Source: Semisulcospira habei
Lineage: Eukaryota > Mollusca > Gastropoda > Semisulcospiridae
Assembly (NCBI GenBank): GCA_036245525.1
Contig: BTPG01000004.1
Coordinates: 51,584,758-51,648,757, forward strand
DNA length: 64,000 nucleotides
Direction of reading: 5' to 3'
Within the stretch, counting starts at the first letter, position 1. The number at the start of each line of letters is the position of its first letter. This document shows positions 12,023 through 23,529 of the stretch, piece after piece. Under the pieces are notes generated by a model that saw nothing but the letters and a program-made list of their open reading frames with translations, searched no databases and was not told the DNA's origin. The position numbers and the translations under genes were made by a program.

Positions 12023-12318
12023 AGAAGGGTAGAAGTTCTCAGCGTGAGCTGTTCCGCCAAGTGTGTGCCCATGCTCTCCGCGTTCCGCCGCCAGTGCTGT
12101 GAAGAAACCCAATTTGCATCGGGTCTCTGGTCCAACAATATTGGATGGCGCTCGAATTAAATTTGATAACAACAAACAGGCCAGCCTCCCGTGGTTGGTT
12201 AGCTCGGCACGGGAGACACACGTCTGCTGGCATTCGGGGCCCCCACACAACGCGACGAATTACACCGCCTTTCTGTTCCTCTTATCAATTCTTTTGCAGG
12301 CATCTTCCCGCTAAAACT

Positions 12319-12378
12319 GCAAGAGACATAGATTCTCACAAGGCCCTGCATGGACTCATGAGAATCCCTGCCTCTTGT
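12319..12378. repeat. Pal-A, shortened centre
   Basis: GCAAGAGACATAGATTCTCA left, ACTCATGAGAATC right. Six bp are missing from the tip. Confidence 0.85.
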
Positions 12379-12798
12379 GGTTATACCCAGCCTCATTTAC
12401 CTCCATTTCGTCTTCTTCATCGAAGGATATAATCTGGGTTTAAGCGTGTGCTCGCCCCCCAGAAGAATGTCGCCATTCGATTGAGCAAATCTGGTTTGGC
12501 GTGCATTTCCACAGCTCCGCTGACCGTGTTTTCTTTTTTCCGCTACTGTTTGTGGCAACACCGCGGTATTAACGGTCTGAGGTGGCCATTCACGGGGCAT
12601 CTCGTTTCTGACAATGAGCCCCGCGACGTCATTTCCTCTCCAAAGGCATAATGGGACATTCCGGAAGTGCGGCCACAAACTGACACCTAACCTGATCAAG
12701 ATGATGGCCGATTGATATCCGGTCGATGGCCTTACCGACACTGACAAAATTATCCGTCAAAGAATGTCATCAATGAAAACTAGTAAACCCGATGAGGG

Positions 12799-12878
12799 TT
12801 AACGCACTCGAGACGTGCTGCATTCGGATACGCGGCGTAAGCCGCGTATCCGAATACAGCCCGTCTCGAAGGAGTCAA
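12799..12878. mobile_element. Pal-F element (80 bp)
   Basis: Begins TTAACGCACTCGAGACGTGC, centre GATACGCGGCGTAAGCCGCG with complementary arms, ends GTCTCGAAGGAGTCAA. Confidence 0.88.
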
Positions 12879-13046
12879 CACAAAATCAGACTCAGGTAAA
12901 AGCGGAGTCGGCAATGCCAGTTGAAAGTATGATACTGGCCGGAACCACCTCGCCTAATCATTTTTGCATGCGCCTTCCACCATGTTCTCCCCGCATGAGT
13001 TCCCTAACCTGGGGATGTAAAGGAAAGGCAAATTTCTCTGCCGTCT

Positions 13047-13208
13047 GGGCTCATGAGACTACAAGTGTGTCCCTTGCAAGTATAGCGGGTTGGCTGATTC
13101 CAGTGTATGTGTTAACTTCGTGAATTTTCAGGTTTTCTGATAGTAACGAGATAACTCATATTAGACGAGCGAGGATTCCAGACCCGTGAGATCTTTTGCC
13201 TCTTGCAG
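13047..13208. repeat. two Pal-A right-half fragments
   Basis: GGGCTCATGAGACTAC...CTTGC at 13047-13080 and GAGATCTTTTGCCTCTTGC at 13187-13205, without left arms. Confidence 0.55.
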
Positions 13209-13262
13209 AAATTGCTAGAAGGATAACGTACTGCCTTCTATGCACCTATATCCAGCTAATAT

Positions 13263-13331
13263 GGCACTACCCTTGAACTATTATGGCAGATCCATTCCCA
13301 CGCTCTGGTGTTTCAAGGTCGGATGTGTTAA
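13263..13331. mobile_element. Pal-B right-half relic ending at TTAA
   Basis: CACTACCCTTGAACTATTAT then the usual right flank (GATCCATTCCC...GGTCGGATGTGTTAA). Its terminal TTAA is also the first base block of the next Pal-B element. Confidence 0.75.
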
Positions 13332-13523
13332 CACATTAAGCCCCGAGGTCGAAATCCAAATTTAGGAATTACGAGATTATAGTTCAGGGCACAAAACGGG
13401 CATGATAGTTCAAGGATGGTGCCAGAATACCTTGGCGCCCCCCCATGCGCCAAGGTATTCTGGCACCATCCGTGAACTATCATGGTCGATTCATCTCACC
13501 TGCAGCCGGGCTGAATGGGTTAA
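13328..13523. mobile_element. Pal-B MITE (196 bp) with unique matched arm change
   Basis: TTAA at both ends (left TTAACACATTAAGCCCC, right GCCGGGCTGAATGGGTTAA). The core reads GGATGGTGCCAGAATACC and GGTATTCTGGCACCATCC: the AATACC/GGTATT pair is private to this copy. Shares TTAA with both neighbours. Confidence 0.9.
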
Positions 13524-13733
13524 CTCATTCTACCCCAGACACACCACAGCAAGATAAAGATCGACCATGATAGTTCAAGGGTGATGCCAGAATAGCTTGG
13601 CGCCTATGGGCGCCAAGCTATTCTGGCATCACCCTTGAACTATCATGGTCGATCTGTGTCCTGCACTGCAACGCAGTCTTCAGAGGACGACTTCAAAGTT
13701 TGGGGATTTCGGTGTTGGGGTAGAATGAGTTAA
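13520..13733. mobile_element. Pal-B MITE (214 bp), TTAA both ends
   Basis: Begins TTAACTCATTCTACCCC and ends GGGGTAGAATGAGTTAA, a perfect 17-bp inverted terminus. The core hairpin has GATGCCAGAATAGC / GCTATTCTGGCATC arms and GGCGCCTATGGGCGCC tip. Confidence 0.95.
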
Positions 13734-13937
13734 AGAGACCGTCAGTGTGGTTTTCAAAGGAGACGTGGTTTCATTTGCGAGTTTGGAGTGGCCGCCAAAA
13801 ATGAAGATCTTGGGAAATTAAATGCCGGAAATGGGGAAAATTCGCCAAACATGGAGAACTTGCAGGCCGCGAGGTTACCGCAATTACTGCAGTAAAAATG
13901 GTATTTGTTCGCAGTCCCCAGCCAACTCCTTACACCT

Positions 13938-14115
13938 GCAAGAGGCGTAGATTCTCAAGAGCTCAAGCAGCCTGCAGGGTCCCTAAAAGATCTATACTAA
14001 CTACCGATGACAAATAATTGATTTTTGCAGTCATGTTTTCTGTCAACATCAGACACATATTCTTATGAGCCCATACAGCCAGCAAGGAAGCATGAGTAGC
14101 TATTTCTCTTGCAGG
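13938..14115. repeat. two decayed Pal-A copies in tandem
   Basis: 13938-13995 starts GCAAGAGGCGTAGATTCTCA and decays. 14050-14115 ends TATTTCTCTTGCAG. A third, well-preserved copy follows at 14184. Confidence 0.55.
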
Positions 14116-14183
14116 CGAAAGGCGGGCATAGAGATATATCTACTAATGATAAGTACAGGATTTTTGCAGATGAATTTCTATCA

Positions 14184-14249
14184 ACAAGAGGCATAGAGCC
14201 TGATAAGCCTCTGCGGTTGCAGGGGCTCATGAGGATCCATGCCTCTTGC
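14184..14249. repeat. Pal-A hairpin
   Basis: 66 bp, ACAAGAGGCATAGAGCCTGA left arm, intact right arm CTCATGAGGATCCATGCC. Confidence 0.88.
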
Positions 14250-15216
14250 TGAAAGGGCAGTCACATCCTCCCCACTACTGTCATACGTGGTCTTTCATCC
14301 TTTTCATCCAGATACACTACTGATTGAAATATATATACTGACTTCCATTAAAACGCGAAAAAGCGTCTGTAAGTCAGTGCACCCGCAAACAAAGAGCCAC
14401 CCTGACAGCAAAACAAGAACATTTTATTTGTTGCTTACTTCAGATGTTCAGCCTACTGTCTGAGCTACCTTCACACAAAAATTGGATGAGTTATCGCCCA
14501 TGGCTATCTTGGAGAACACAGGGCTTCATTAGTGGTGAAAATAAGCAAAACTGGACACACTCTCTGAAGCAAGTTTCCTGTGATATGTTTTTAACACATA
14601 AGTTGCATGGATTTTTTTTATGATGTCATTAACTGCCTCAAACGAAATTTGACTCTAAAAATTCATTAGAGAACCAGAACTTCCGGTGCACACCATTTTC
14701 TTAATAAATCTTATTTGATTTAATGTGAATTACTTTCAAACCATTTTTTTTTATGCTCCAGTGACTGACACAGAGATAAAGAACACACCCATATCCATTT
14801 GATTAGGTAAATATGGGCCGCTATCCTAAAAAAAAAGAACTTTTTGATTTTCATATTTGCAGGTCATGTTGATTATTTGGGTGCCTTTGACAAACAAAAG
14901 TAGGTCAAGACCAAACAGGCCGGATTTTCATGCACACGGACCCTAGAGACACTGCACGTTGGTTGGCTTTAAGCTGTGTCCTGTGCAGATGCTCCCATTT
15001 CACTTTCAATATCCTGTGATGGTAGTGTCACTGATGACGTCATAAGTCATCGATGTGCGATTTTTAAGACCAAACATTCTATTTGCACACGACATAACAC
15101 ACTCCTCAAAACATTTTCTAATAAATGACGTCAAAATAACCCGGATTAAGGCATATTTACGAAGAAAGGTGCTATGGTGAAATATTCGCGTTTCTTTTGT
15201 TGATCAGTTTAGTTCA

Positions 15217-15308
15217 CTATGATAGTTCAAGGGTGGTGCCAGAATAGCTTGGCGCCTCAGGCGCTAAGCTATTCTGGCACCACCCTTGAACTAAAATGGT
15301 CGATTTGT
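15217..15308. repeat. Pal-B core hairpin
   Basis: CTATGATAGTTCAAGGGTGG with its complement and GGCGCCTCAGGCGC tip. Element ends are not recognisable. Confidence 0.88.
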
Positions 15309-15356
15309 AATGTAGCCCTTCATGGGACAGTAAGCACATTAAAAACAAACCAGCCT

Positions 15357-15654
15357 GATTAGTTTCGTGTTTAACGTCCACGGCACCGGAGTGACGGGCG
15401 GGTTATGGGGGGACAGGGAAATTTATTGCCTATGGAGTACGACCTGAACACTGATCAACTCAGGCGCACTCCAACTGTGCCACTTTGATTTACTAGGACC
15501 TTTTAACGGACATGCTATTGAACAAATCCGTTTTTTTCCCCTGGATTGTGAGTCCAGCTACCGGGGCCGGGACGGGATTCGAACCCACGACCCGCGATTC
15601 CCTTCGCTCTCCTGCTACGCCATTTAACCGCCTGAGCTATTTCGGACTCCCTAA
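15357..15654 (-). mobile_element. tRNA-derived SINE, complete, with 10-bp target duplication
   Basis: Seen: on the minus strand the 5' end is a tRNA-like head with an A-box (TAGCTCAGGCGGT) and a B-box (GGGTTCGAATCCC), i.e. internal RNA polymerase III promoter boxes. A conserved body follows, including the segment complementary to GTACGACCTGAAC, and then a 3' end ending in TTAAACACGAAACTAATC. AAACCAGCCT occurs at both 15347-15356 and 15655-15664 as a target-site duplication. The head carries an insertion in its D-loop to anticodon region, so this is not a functional tRNA. Confidence 0.85.
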
Positions 15655-16159
15655 AAACCAGCCTCAGGATGTACTAGGTTAAATCCACGAAGGGGCGTTC
15701 GATAGTAGGCTGTGTCTGATACAGTGGGTATCTGTCCCGAAGTGCGACTGCGTGCGTATTTGACGCTGAGGCCGGCCTCATCACCGCTGATCGAGTTACA
15801 TCAGCCACCCATCCCCGCTAATCAGGATACATTGCACGTTTGGTCAACAACATGCGAGCCGCTGATTCAACCCTCCCCCCCCCCCCCCACCCCTCTCCGG
15901 TACCCGCCGGCCCCCCTTCCTCCTCCCCTGCCAGTCACAGGGGGAGGCTGTTCTTCTCTCGACGTTTTCAGGCACGCAGCTAAAGCCACTGAAGGGCGGA
16001 AAGAGCTTAGGTATTAATAAACCTCTGCAGATTTTATGCCACTCGTAGATCTAACATTCGGTTTCTGTTTTACTGCGTTCGGACTTCCCGTCGTATGCTG
16101 ACCCCCTCACAGCTTCTTTCTTCTCAGAAACATAAACGTAAATGTTCTGAATCGTACAA

Positions 16160-16197
16160 GCAAGAGGCATAGATTCTCATGAGCCCCTGCATCCGCA
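16160..16197. repeat. Pal-A left half only
   Basis: GCAAGAGGCATAGATTCTCA then TGAGCCCCTGCATCCGCA, with no right arm. Confidence 0.8.
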
Positions 16198-16520
16198 AAA
16201 TGGAAGATTCCTCAAAGGGAGTATCCGCCCCTCCCTCCCTCCCCTTCCTCCCTTATGATCTGTTGTTCCTCCGTACTTATCCCGTCAAGATCTGTTTTGG
16301 AAACACGAGCATCCTTCTAGTGTCAACAACAGTTTGTGGGCGAAGGCTGAATCACCGAGAAAAAAAAAAAAAAATCGCACTCAACTCTCAACTTCTCTAC
16401 AGGCAAAAGAATATGACTTATAGGTATGTGCTCTGTGATTGGGACTTTCTAGACTACAGCGGATAACTGCAATCTGTGTCGGAATTGAAAAGGAGATCCG
16501 GGCTGCAGAAGGTCAGACCT

Positions 16521-16674
16521 GGAGCCAGTTACATGAGAACGTTTAGTCCTGCGCCAGCCACTAAGCTAGGTGCTCCTGTGTAACGGAGCACCTTGCCTAG
16601 TGGATGGCGCAGGATAGCGGAGAACCTTGCTTAGTGGCTGGCTCAGGACTAGGCTCAGTCATGCAACGGGCTCC
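16521..16674. mobile_element. Pal-D element
   Basis: GGAGCCAGTTACATGAG outer left pairs with GTCATGCAACGGGCTCC outer right. Inside, TTTAGTCCTGCGCCAGCCAC and two overlapping right arms (TTGCCTAGTGGATGGCGCAG and TTGCTTAGTGGCTGGCTCAG) indicate an internal arm duplication. Confidence 0.85.
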
Positions 16675-17035
16675 AGTACCCGACTGACCAAGCCCCCAAC
16701 CATTAGTAAGATGTGTCGTTCCGCTTTGGGACCTGCGCCATGTTATATGTCCATCTACACAACATTGAAATTTCATCAAACTTGAACAGCTTGAGGTGAT
16801 TCTTCGCAATATAGCGTAGTTCACATGAACGTGCGTACTCAGTCGAGTGCGCGGCACTTTAAAGCCGTATAGGAATCGTTCAGTTTGAAGACGTTCTTCC
16901 CTAGCCCCGTTATTATTTGCATGCGAGCTGAAAATCCGCGAAATGCTTGGGACATTTCTGGTCAGCTTAGTGGCATTAGAGCAGGGCTTGCACGCACGTG
17001 CCAGGGCAAACTTAAAACACTGAAACCTCTCCATC

Positions 17036-17103
17036 CGAAAGAGGCATAGATACTCATGAACCCCTGCAGGATACAGGGGCTCATGAGTATCTATGCCATT
17101 TGC
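17036..17103. repeat. Pal-A hairpin with matched change (ATACTC/GAGTAT)
   Basis: The left arm GATACTCATGA and right arm TCATGAGTATC both differ from the common GATCC/GGATC or GATTC/GAATC forms in a pairing-preserving way. Confidence 0.9.
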
Positions 17104-17175
17104 GGACGTAAATGAAATCAGTTTATGTCTGTACCCCTCTGGAATGGGAATTTTTTTCAGTGAGACTCTCCATCT

Positions 17176-17231
17176 GCAAGAGGCATATACAATCAAGAGC
17201 CCCTGCAGTCTTGAGTATATATGCCTCTTGC
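17176..17231. repeat. Pal-A, 56-bp version with matched change
   Basis: GCAAGAGGCATATACAATCA left and TTGAGTATATATGCCTCTTGC right. ATATAC/GTATAT is paired and the centre is shortened. Confidence 0.85.
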
Positions 17232-17545
17232 CTTCATGACCTGCTTCACTCTATGTTCCTAAATGGGAATAGATCGGTAGGGAGGTTCACAAAGTGTGTC
17301 GATATTTAATCTGTCCGGATCTCTCAGGAATTGCAAAAACTGCGGGGCTGTCAAAAAGTTTTGCTTATCACTGGCTGCCGAACGTGTTGTTTTTGCAGGG
17401 AGGTCTCTGGCAGATTAAATTGCAATTTTCTGGGGCTATCTGATTAGATTGGCGTGGCATTAGGGATTGTCAGGAATAATTATGTGTAAATGACATTGGA
17501 AATGGACAGACGTGGCAGTACATGTAGATAAGTAAATAAACGAAG

Positions 17546-17549
<4 letters not shown>

Positions 17550-17595
<46 letters not shown>

Positions 17596-17658
17596 ACACA
17601 AAAAAACCCAACAACAACAAAAAGAAAAAGACGAAAAAAAAAAAAAAAAAAAAAAAAA
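17550..17658. repeat. A-rich tract
   Basis: A-runs at 17550-17594 and about 17634-17658 separated by an (AAC)-rich piece. No SINE or LINE body was recognised beside it. Confidence 0.9.
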
Positions 17659-18156
17659 CCACAGAAAACCCCCCGACAGGAAACAAATGATCTGAATGAA
17701 GTACATTCACTATATAACGCTATCACTGACATCCCCATTTTCATTTTCATGCACTCTTTTCATACCGAATCTTCCTTTTGGCCATGAATTGAAATGTCAT
17801 TTATTAATAAAACTTAAATTTAATTCGACTTTAAATCAAGGACATGAGCCGGACACGGAAGATTACAGATCGTTTCATTGCAAGAGACCTTTTAGCCCAT
17901 AAGCAAATTGGGTGTGGGAAATGGCCGATAATATTAAAAAACAAGTTTGCTCATTGCCTTGATGAGGTCAAAAAGTTATTGCAGCTGCAGCATGAAGACA
18001 AAAATCCCTTCACGACAAATTCACAATCCCTGAAAGAAATGCTATGAGATACAAAAACATATTGCTTCCATGAATATTTTGTCTTGTACGAGTTATAACT
18101 TTTTAGAAGTAAAGTTTTCAAGGACAAAATATCCACTGAATATCTGTTGACACGAT

Positions 18157-18220
18157 TGCCTGTCGGTAGCGGTTTTTGTCGCGATGATTCCGGCAGGAAA
18201 ACTGCTACCGACAGCCGGCA
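18157..18220. repeat. Pal-G hairpin, copy 1
   Basis: TGCCTGTCGGTAGCGGTTTT and AAAACTGCTACCGACAGCCG with loop GTCGCGATGATTCCGGCAGG. The loop motif AGAATGATTCCGACAGGAA of the second copy (58.6 kb) is related. Confidence 0.75.
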
Positions 18221-18231
18221 ACGGGTCAACT

Positions 18232-18289
18232 GTGTGCTGGTCTGTGATTTTGGACCTTACGTAAGGTCCAAAATCACAGACAAGCGCAC
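18232..18289. repeat. Pal-C hairpin with no loop
   Basis: The arms meet at GGACCTTACGTAAGGTCC, the shortest possible tip. Abuts a short CA run (to 18303). Confidence 0.9.
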
Positions 18290-18627
18290 ACACACACACA
18301 CACGTGACCGGAGCAGCAGACGATGCTTAGCTAATCGTAAGTGAAAACACAAACCGCGGCAACCGATCCGAGGACAGGACCCTCCCTTCCTCCCGCAGGA
18401 AGTTTATCTCTTCAGCCCCTCAGCCTCTTCAACCCCTCTATTCCGCAGGATTCACAGATCCGCATGGGCATATATACAGTCGCCAGGGGTTCATGGGAAT
18501 GCGTTGTACGTACCCACTGCTTGCAGAAATCGGCGGCTTTCTTAAAACCCTTTCAGTCACTGTCAGTGGTCGCAGATGGTAAGGTGTTTTCTCCTTTAGG
18601 AAGGAACTGTGAGAAGACGTCTGACGA

Positions 18628-18726
18628 GTAGGGTGGAGCGCGCATGCGCCTTTCCGAGCGCACCCGAGGTCCCATCATGACCAAAAGGTCCCATCATGAC
18701 CGGACCGAACTGAACTGACCTGAGCT
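18628..18726 (+). pseudogene. second retrotransposon 3'-end fragment, same family (relic)
   Basis: Seen: a frame reading GVERACAFPSAPEVPS followed by a stop, a duplicated short motif (GGTCCCATCATGACC twice) and a GAACTGAACTGA tail. It parallels the GVERVWASLSAE end and (CTGAA)n tail of the RNase H relic at 48.8 kb. Only about 100 bp survives, so assignment rests on that resemblance. Confidence 0.4.
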
Positions 18727-18812
18727 GCACGTGTTTCAGTGTGAAATCTTTGTCAACTCAAGCCCAACGAACCTCCCGCGTCCAAGTAAACGTGGACACA
18801 AAGTCTGGTGGA

Positions 18813-18919
18813 CAAGAGGCATGGATCCTCATGAGCCCCCGCAGTCGCGGGGGCTCATGAGGATCTATGTCTCTTGCATTTGTGTGTTGCTCTTTGTGTC
18901 CCAGCAGTGAAGGGGTTAA
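18813..18919. mobile_element. Pal-A MITE, hairpin 18813-18878, right terminus at TTAA
   Basis: Near-perfect 66-bp hairpin with CCCCCGCAGTCGCGGGGG centre. The right end CCAGCAGTGAAGGGGTTAA (TTAA 18916-18919) is the complement of the left terminus TTAACCCCTTCACTG seen elsewhere. The left end of this copy was not resolved. Confidence 0.88.
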
Positions 18920-19078
18920 CTTACAGCTCTGTCCCGTACGCGGGGGAAGGTATCAGGGTTTCTGTGTGATCTACTTGGTCAGGGTGCTGTAGTTGGGGCA
19001 GAAGCCAAACGCTACAAGCCCTACACCTCCTACGTCAGAGAAAGACTGATGAATATGAACAGCAGGTTGATTCCTGCC

Positions 19079-19119
19079 AGCAGTTGCAGGGACTCATGAG
19101 GATCTATACCTCTTGCAGA
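19079..19119. repeat. Pal-A right half
   Basis: GTTGCAGGGACTCATGAGGA then TCTATACCTCTTGC. The left arm is absent. Confidence 0.75.
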
Positions 19120-19864
19120 TGGTCGGCCGCTTGCTGTTCAAATCCGTCGTCTGTGATCATTAGTGTGATACTCCTACACGATCCAGAAGTGAGCTGTGTG
19201 GCCATTGATTTTATCGGCAGGTGGAGCCAGTTGCATGCAACTGATCCCCGGTGTCCAGCGCTCAAAGGTCACCCAGAAACTCGAGGGTTCCCCATGTTTA
19301 CCGTGGCAACTTCTCGTCCAAATCCCGTCACTTCTCGTCCAGATCTGGCCACTTCTCGTGAAAATCTTGCGGTCAAGGGACAGAACTCACGGTCAAGCGG
19401 TCAAATGAAGGAACAAGCCTTAGGCCAAGGGAAAGAATTCGCACGGCACAGATGACAAAATGTGTATATTTCGCAACTGATTTTAATGTTTTCCAGTTCA
19501 TGAGAAACGAGAGAATGGGGAAGGTTCCAGAAAGCTCAGCACAACTTCCGGCACAAAGTTCACCTGACAGAGGTTTCATTGGCCAAAGCCAAGGGAAAGA
19601 ACTCATGGTGATCTGTCTGTAGATCAAGGCTCTCGGCCGTAAGATTCACAATCACACACGATCAGAGTTACAGAACCTTCAGAAACCGTTGGTGATGGCA
19701 AAGAAGTCAGGACGACATAACAAGAACCTGTGCTGGTACTATAGAGGGCAGGAAGAAAGGAACTGCTTGCAAAAACTATGGCAGCAATCAGATGGTAAAC
19801 GACAAACACACTGGGGGCGATTCTGTTTCCTTGTACCAACCACACTCAGCTAAACACTCTCCAT

Positions 19865-19932
19865 CTGCGGCACGGATCCTCATCGCACGCTGCAGGAATT
19901 GCGACGACTAATCTACATCTTATCCTCTTGCC
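19865..19932. repeat. Pal-A, decayed
   Basis: GGATCCTCATCG left and ATCTACATCTTATCCTCTTG right flank a decayed centre. Confidence 0.5.
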
Positions 19933-19958
19933 GAAAGGAATAATTTTCAAACATGTCT

Positions 19959-20255
19959 GCGCTTGTCTGTGATTTTGGACCCTACGACCAAAGGCCGTAA
20001 GGTCCAAAATCATAGATCAGCACACATCTGTATTTCTGTATGCGTCTGTGTTCTCCAGACGTGGGAGATGAGAGGGGTTTCAGCCTTCATCTGGCACCCC
20101 ACAGCTGAAACAATACAAAGGAGCTCACCAGGTGGGCAGCGGGGTCGGGGATCAAAAATAGACTTGGGGTGTGGCTGCGTCAGTTTAGGTGTGCGCTGGT
20201 CTGTGATTTCAGATCTTGCGGCTTCAGGCCGCAAGGCACAAAAGCACAGACCAAC
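19959..20255. repeat. two Pal-C hairpins
   Basis: 19959-20023 has the standard arms. 20191-20255 is altered (CAGATCTTGCGG / CCGCAAGGCAC) with outer arms GCTGGTCTGTG preserved. Confidence 0.85.
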
Positions 20256-20837
20256 CCACCAACATGTCGAACAGACAAAAAAAAAAAAAAAAAAAAAATC
20301 GCAACCCCAACGCAACGCCAGTCTGGACTGACAGGTTAATATTCAGTCAGATAAGTGAACGACACGAAAAACAACAACAAAAACCCCCAAAAAAACCCCA
20401 AACAAAACAAACAAAAAACAAGATGGGATGAACCATAACCCACAAAATCCCTTCTATATGCGAGCTGCCCTCGCTGTCAAGGGTCTCTCTACCTCTCGTC
20501 TTTGACCTAATTCTGATGTTGAAATATCTCCTTTTGAAAAAGCATAGCAGATCTGCCAATGCGCCATAGTGAATTCTAAAAGGGGAACTTGACAGTGCAT
20601 ACGCGTCATTGGTTTGTCAAACGTCATTTATCATGACGTATTTTTGGTTTTTACGTAATTTTATATTTAGCCTGATATGAGTTTCACTTTCGCTTCAAGA
20701 CTTGAGAAAATGGTGACACAACTAGAATTTCACAGTACTATTTCAGTCATGCTTAATAATTTGTATGAAGTATCAGGTTGACATTATCTAGCTACATGAT
20801 ACACTAAGTACACCGGCATGCTCTTCTGAAAGCTCGT

Positions 20838-21140
<303 letters not shown>

Positions 21141-21842
21141 CGCGTGCGAGAGAGAGAATTACGTCATATTTAGAGTATTGCGTCAATGTCTGCGTGGTAA
21201 CGGAGTTGCTTCTTTTACGTCACCGCCACTGTCTTGACTTTCTTCAGAAGTCAAGGTTTAATACTGTTTTTTTTTTTTTCTGAAAAGAATTAATGTTAAT
21301 TAAGAAGTTGAAAAGATACAAAGCTGGCTAACAAACTCATCCAATGTCTTTCTCCAAACTAGCTATATCCAAAATTTCAAGTAAATATGACAAAAATTTA
21401 CGGACTCTAATCTGGGTCAACCGACTTTCAATAAACTGTCTTTTATGTCTTCAAGGAGACACCCCGTTACAAAATGCTCGGAGGCTCTCTTAGCCACCCT
21501 TAGAGAAAATATTTCGCCAAGTTTCATGCTTATGCGTACAGCAATATCGGAGATTCTCGTGCTTACATACATACGCACATACGGCGCTTCCCGCCAAATG
21601 TACGTTCAGCAGCGAGGTTAGCGTAACTAGACATGACGTAATTTTTATCTTGTTCCTTCAGTTGTTAGAGGTTTAGGCCTGCCCGCCTTTGCTATTAAAT
21701 TCACCCCACCGCGACCCGTCCTAAACAGTTACTTCTATAAATAGAGGGGACTTTTAAAAAAAGAGAAAAGGTGTGCTGTTGAACGTCTTTCAGTTGTCAC
21801 CACGAAGGTGATTTCAAAGATCGGGCAGCGAGATGGGCCTGA

Positions 21843-21925
21843 ACAAATTTTGACTCCGACTGGGTTGGAACCGATGACCTTTCGGAATAGAGAGTCAAAC
21901 GCTCTACCGTCCGAATTATCGACAA
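21843..21925 (-). repeat. tRNA-like SINE head fragment, different family
   Basis: On the minus strand GACGGTAGAGCGTTTGACTC followed by GGTCATCGGTTCCAACCC resembles A- and B-boxes of a degenerate tRNA-derived SINE. It does not match the family at 15.4 kb. The TACATACATACGCACATACG stretch at 21565-21584 may belong to a related repeat tail. Confidence 0.35.
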
Positions 21926-21963
21926 CAAAATTGCACAGAGATTTTCAGACGCATGTACATTTT

Positions 21964-22075
21964 TTAATCCCTTCCCTGTCGAGAAAAAGTGAGCATGAAG
22001 TTCCAACTGCAAGTGCCAATAGATCTTCATGAATCCCCCGCAGTTGCGGGGGCTTGTGAAGATCTATGCTTCTTG
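21964..22075. mobile_element. Pal-A MITE, hairpin 22009-22075
   Basis: The left terminus TTAATCCCTTCCCTGTC begins at TTAA. The hairpin has paired CTTCATGAA/TTGTGAAG changes and a CCCCCGCAGTTGCGGGGG centre. The shared right flank (CTTTGTATCCATGTTCCTTG) follows. The right terminus was not identified. Confidence 0.82.
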
Positions 22076-22474
22076 CTGAGGCCACTTTGTATCCATGTTC
22101 CTTGGACAGTGACGGGTCTTTGGCGTTGAATGAGCAAACATTTTAGAAGCACACTCTCCGTTCAACGTCATGTACGTTTTTTTAGGGCTGCAAACTGCCA
22201 CCTCTCCAAAAGCTCTCCTATAATCCAAGTGACGGTCAACTACCCATTTCCTCCGTAAATTGCCGGGTGAACGGGTGCGTATGGATTAGTTCCATAAATT
22301 CAGACTTCAGCTGCTGAGAATTTTTTTAACACTGTGACAATTCTAAACTAATATGTCATATTTATTTTTTATTTTATATTTTTTTATGTTTTTTGTGCGA
22401 GAAAATTGAAAAAGACAAAGCGCTCTTAAATAAGACAAAAAATATGCCGCGCAAATAGGTTCGCAAAAGACTAC

Positions 22475-22667
22475 TTCACACATTTAGCCCCAACGCACGA
22501 CAGCAGGAGATGGATCGACCATGATAATTCAAGGTAGTGCCAGATTAGCTTGGCGCCTGACGGCGCCAAGCTAATCCGGCACTACCCTTGAATTATCATG
22601 ATCGATTCAACTCCTGCGACTGGCACATGGTCGTTAGGTGACACCGCCGTGGGGTTAAATGGGTTAA
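22475..22667. mobile_element. Pal-B MITE, ATAATTC subtype
   Basis: Left end TTCACACATTTAGCCCC, right end TTAAATGGGTTAA. Core arms GATAATTCAAGGTAGTGCC / GGCACTACCCTTGAATTATC. Confidence 0.88.
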
Positions 22668-22705
22668 CATTGAAAAGGGCCAGGTCGGTGCAGCTGAGAA
22701 AATGA

Positions 22706-22769
22706 GTGCTGGTCTGTGATTTTGGACCTTACGGCTGGAAACCGTCAGGTAAAAACTCACAGACCAGCA
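22706..22769. repeat. Pal-C hairpin, right arm altered
   Basis: GTGCTGGTCTGTGATTTTGG left, CAGGTAAAAACTCACAGACC right. Confidence 0.88.
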
Positions 22770-23131
22770 GGCATTATGGCCACGTGACGCTGACAAAAGA
22801 GCCGAGAATGTGTGGGAGAAAAAAAACAACAACAACAACAACGACAAAACGAAAACAATAAAACGAAAAGAAAAAAAAAAACAAAAAAAAAAACCCAAAC
22901 ACCTGGCGTTTACTGTGGGCAGAACTGATTAATTTCTTGATATATCAGTGTATTGAAAACCGATCCTTTTCCCGGAAATTGAACGTTGTGCTGTGCATGC
23001 CATTCTAAAATGCTGGCTATTTTGAGTACAGCGGAACCTGTTATGAACAACCACCTTTTTAAAACGTGATCTTAAAAGACAGATGATCTCTGAAGAGAAG
23101 GACGAAACGTCTCACCTGTCATGAAAAAATC

Positions 23132-23166
23132 ATCATTTAGGTGGCTGTAGCCACCTGAATGGTGAT
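23132..23166. repeat. small hairpin
   Basis: TTAGGTGGCTGTAGCCACCT core with ATCA/TGAT outer pairing. It sits next to the left TTAA of a Pal-B element. Confidence 0.6.
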
Positions 23167-23168
23167 CT

Positions 23169-23382
23169 TTAACTCATTGTACCCCAGACACACCACAGCA
23201 AGGTAAGGATAGACCATGATAGTTCAAGGGTGATGCCAGAATAGCTTGGCGCCTATGGGCGCCAAGCTATTCTGGCATCACCCTTGAACTATCATGGTCG
23301 ATCTGTGTCATGCACTACAATGCAGTCTTCAGAGGACAACACAAAAATTTTGGGATTTCGGTGTTGGGGTAGAATGAGTTAA
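23169..23382. mobile_element. Pal-B MITE (214 bp), TTAA both ends, beside a KIF26 exon
   Basis: Same length and almost same sequence as the copy at 13.5 kb, with TTAA at both borders. It ends 147 bp beyond the splice donor of the KIF26 exon. Confidence 0.95.
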
Positions 23383-23529
23383 TGACATAAGGGCAGTTGG
23401 ATGTGGCTCTACGATGTTAGCCGCTGGACTCTTGAATGCAAATACCAAAAAAAGGTAGAAGTAATATTAAGAAAGAAAGAAAGAAAGAAAGAATAACGAA
23501 TTGCTTCTTGTATGACACGTGGTGCTTAC

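Noticed and set aside
15561..15654. Functional tRNA gene
   Set aside because: A- and B-boxes are present, but the acceptor and anticodon arms do not close, there is an internal insertion, and a SINE body with target duplication follows.
16597..17196. 199-residue open frame on the minus strand, longest in the window
   Set aside because: It runs through a Pal-D arm, a Pal-A hairpin and part of another, with no domain or splice structure. The frame is open by chance.
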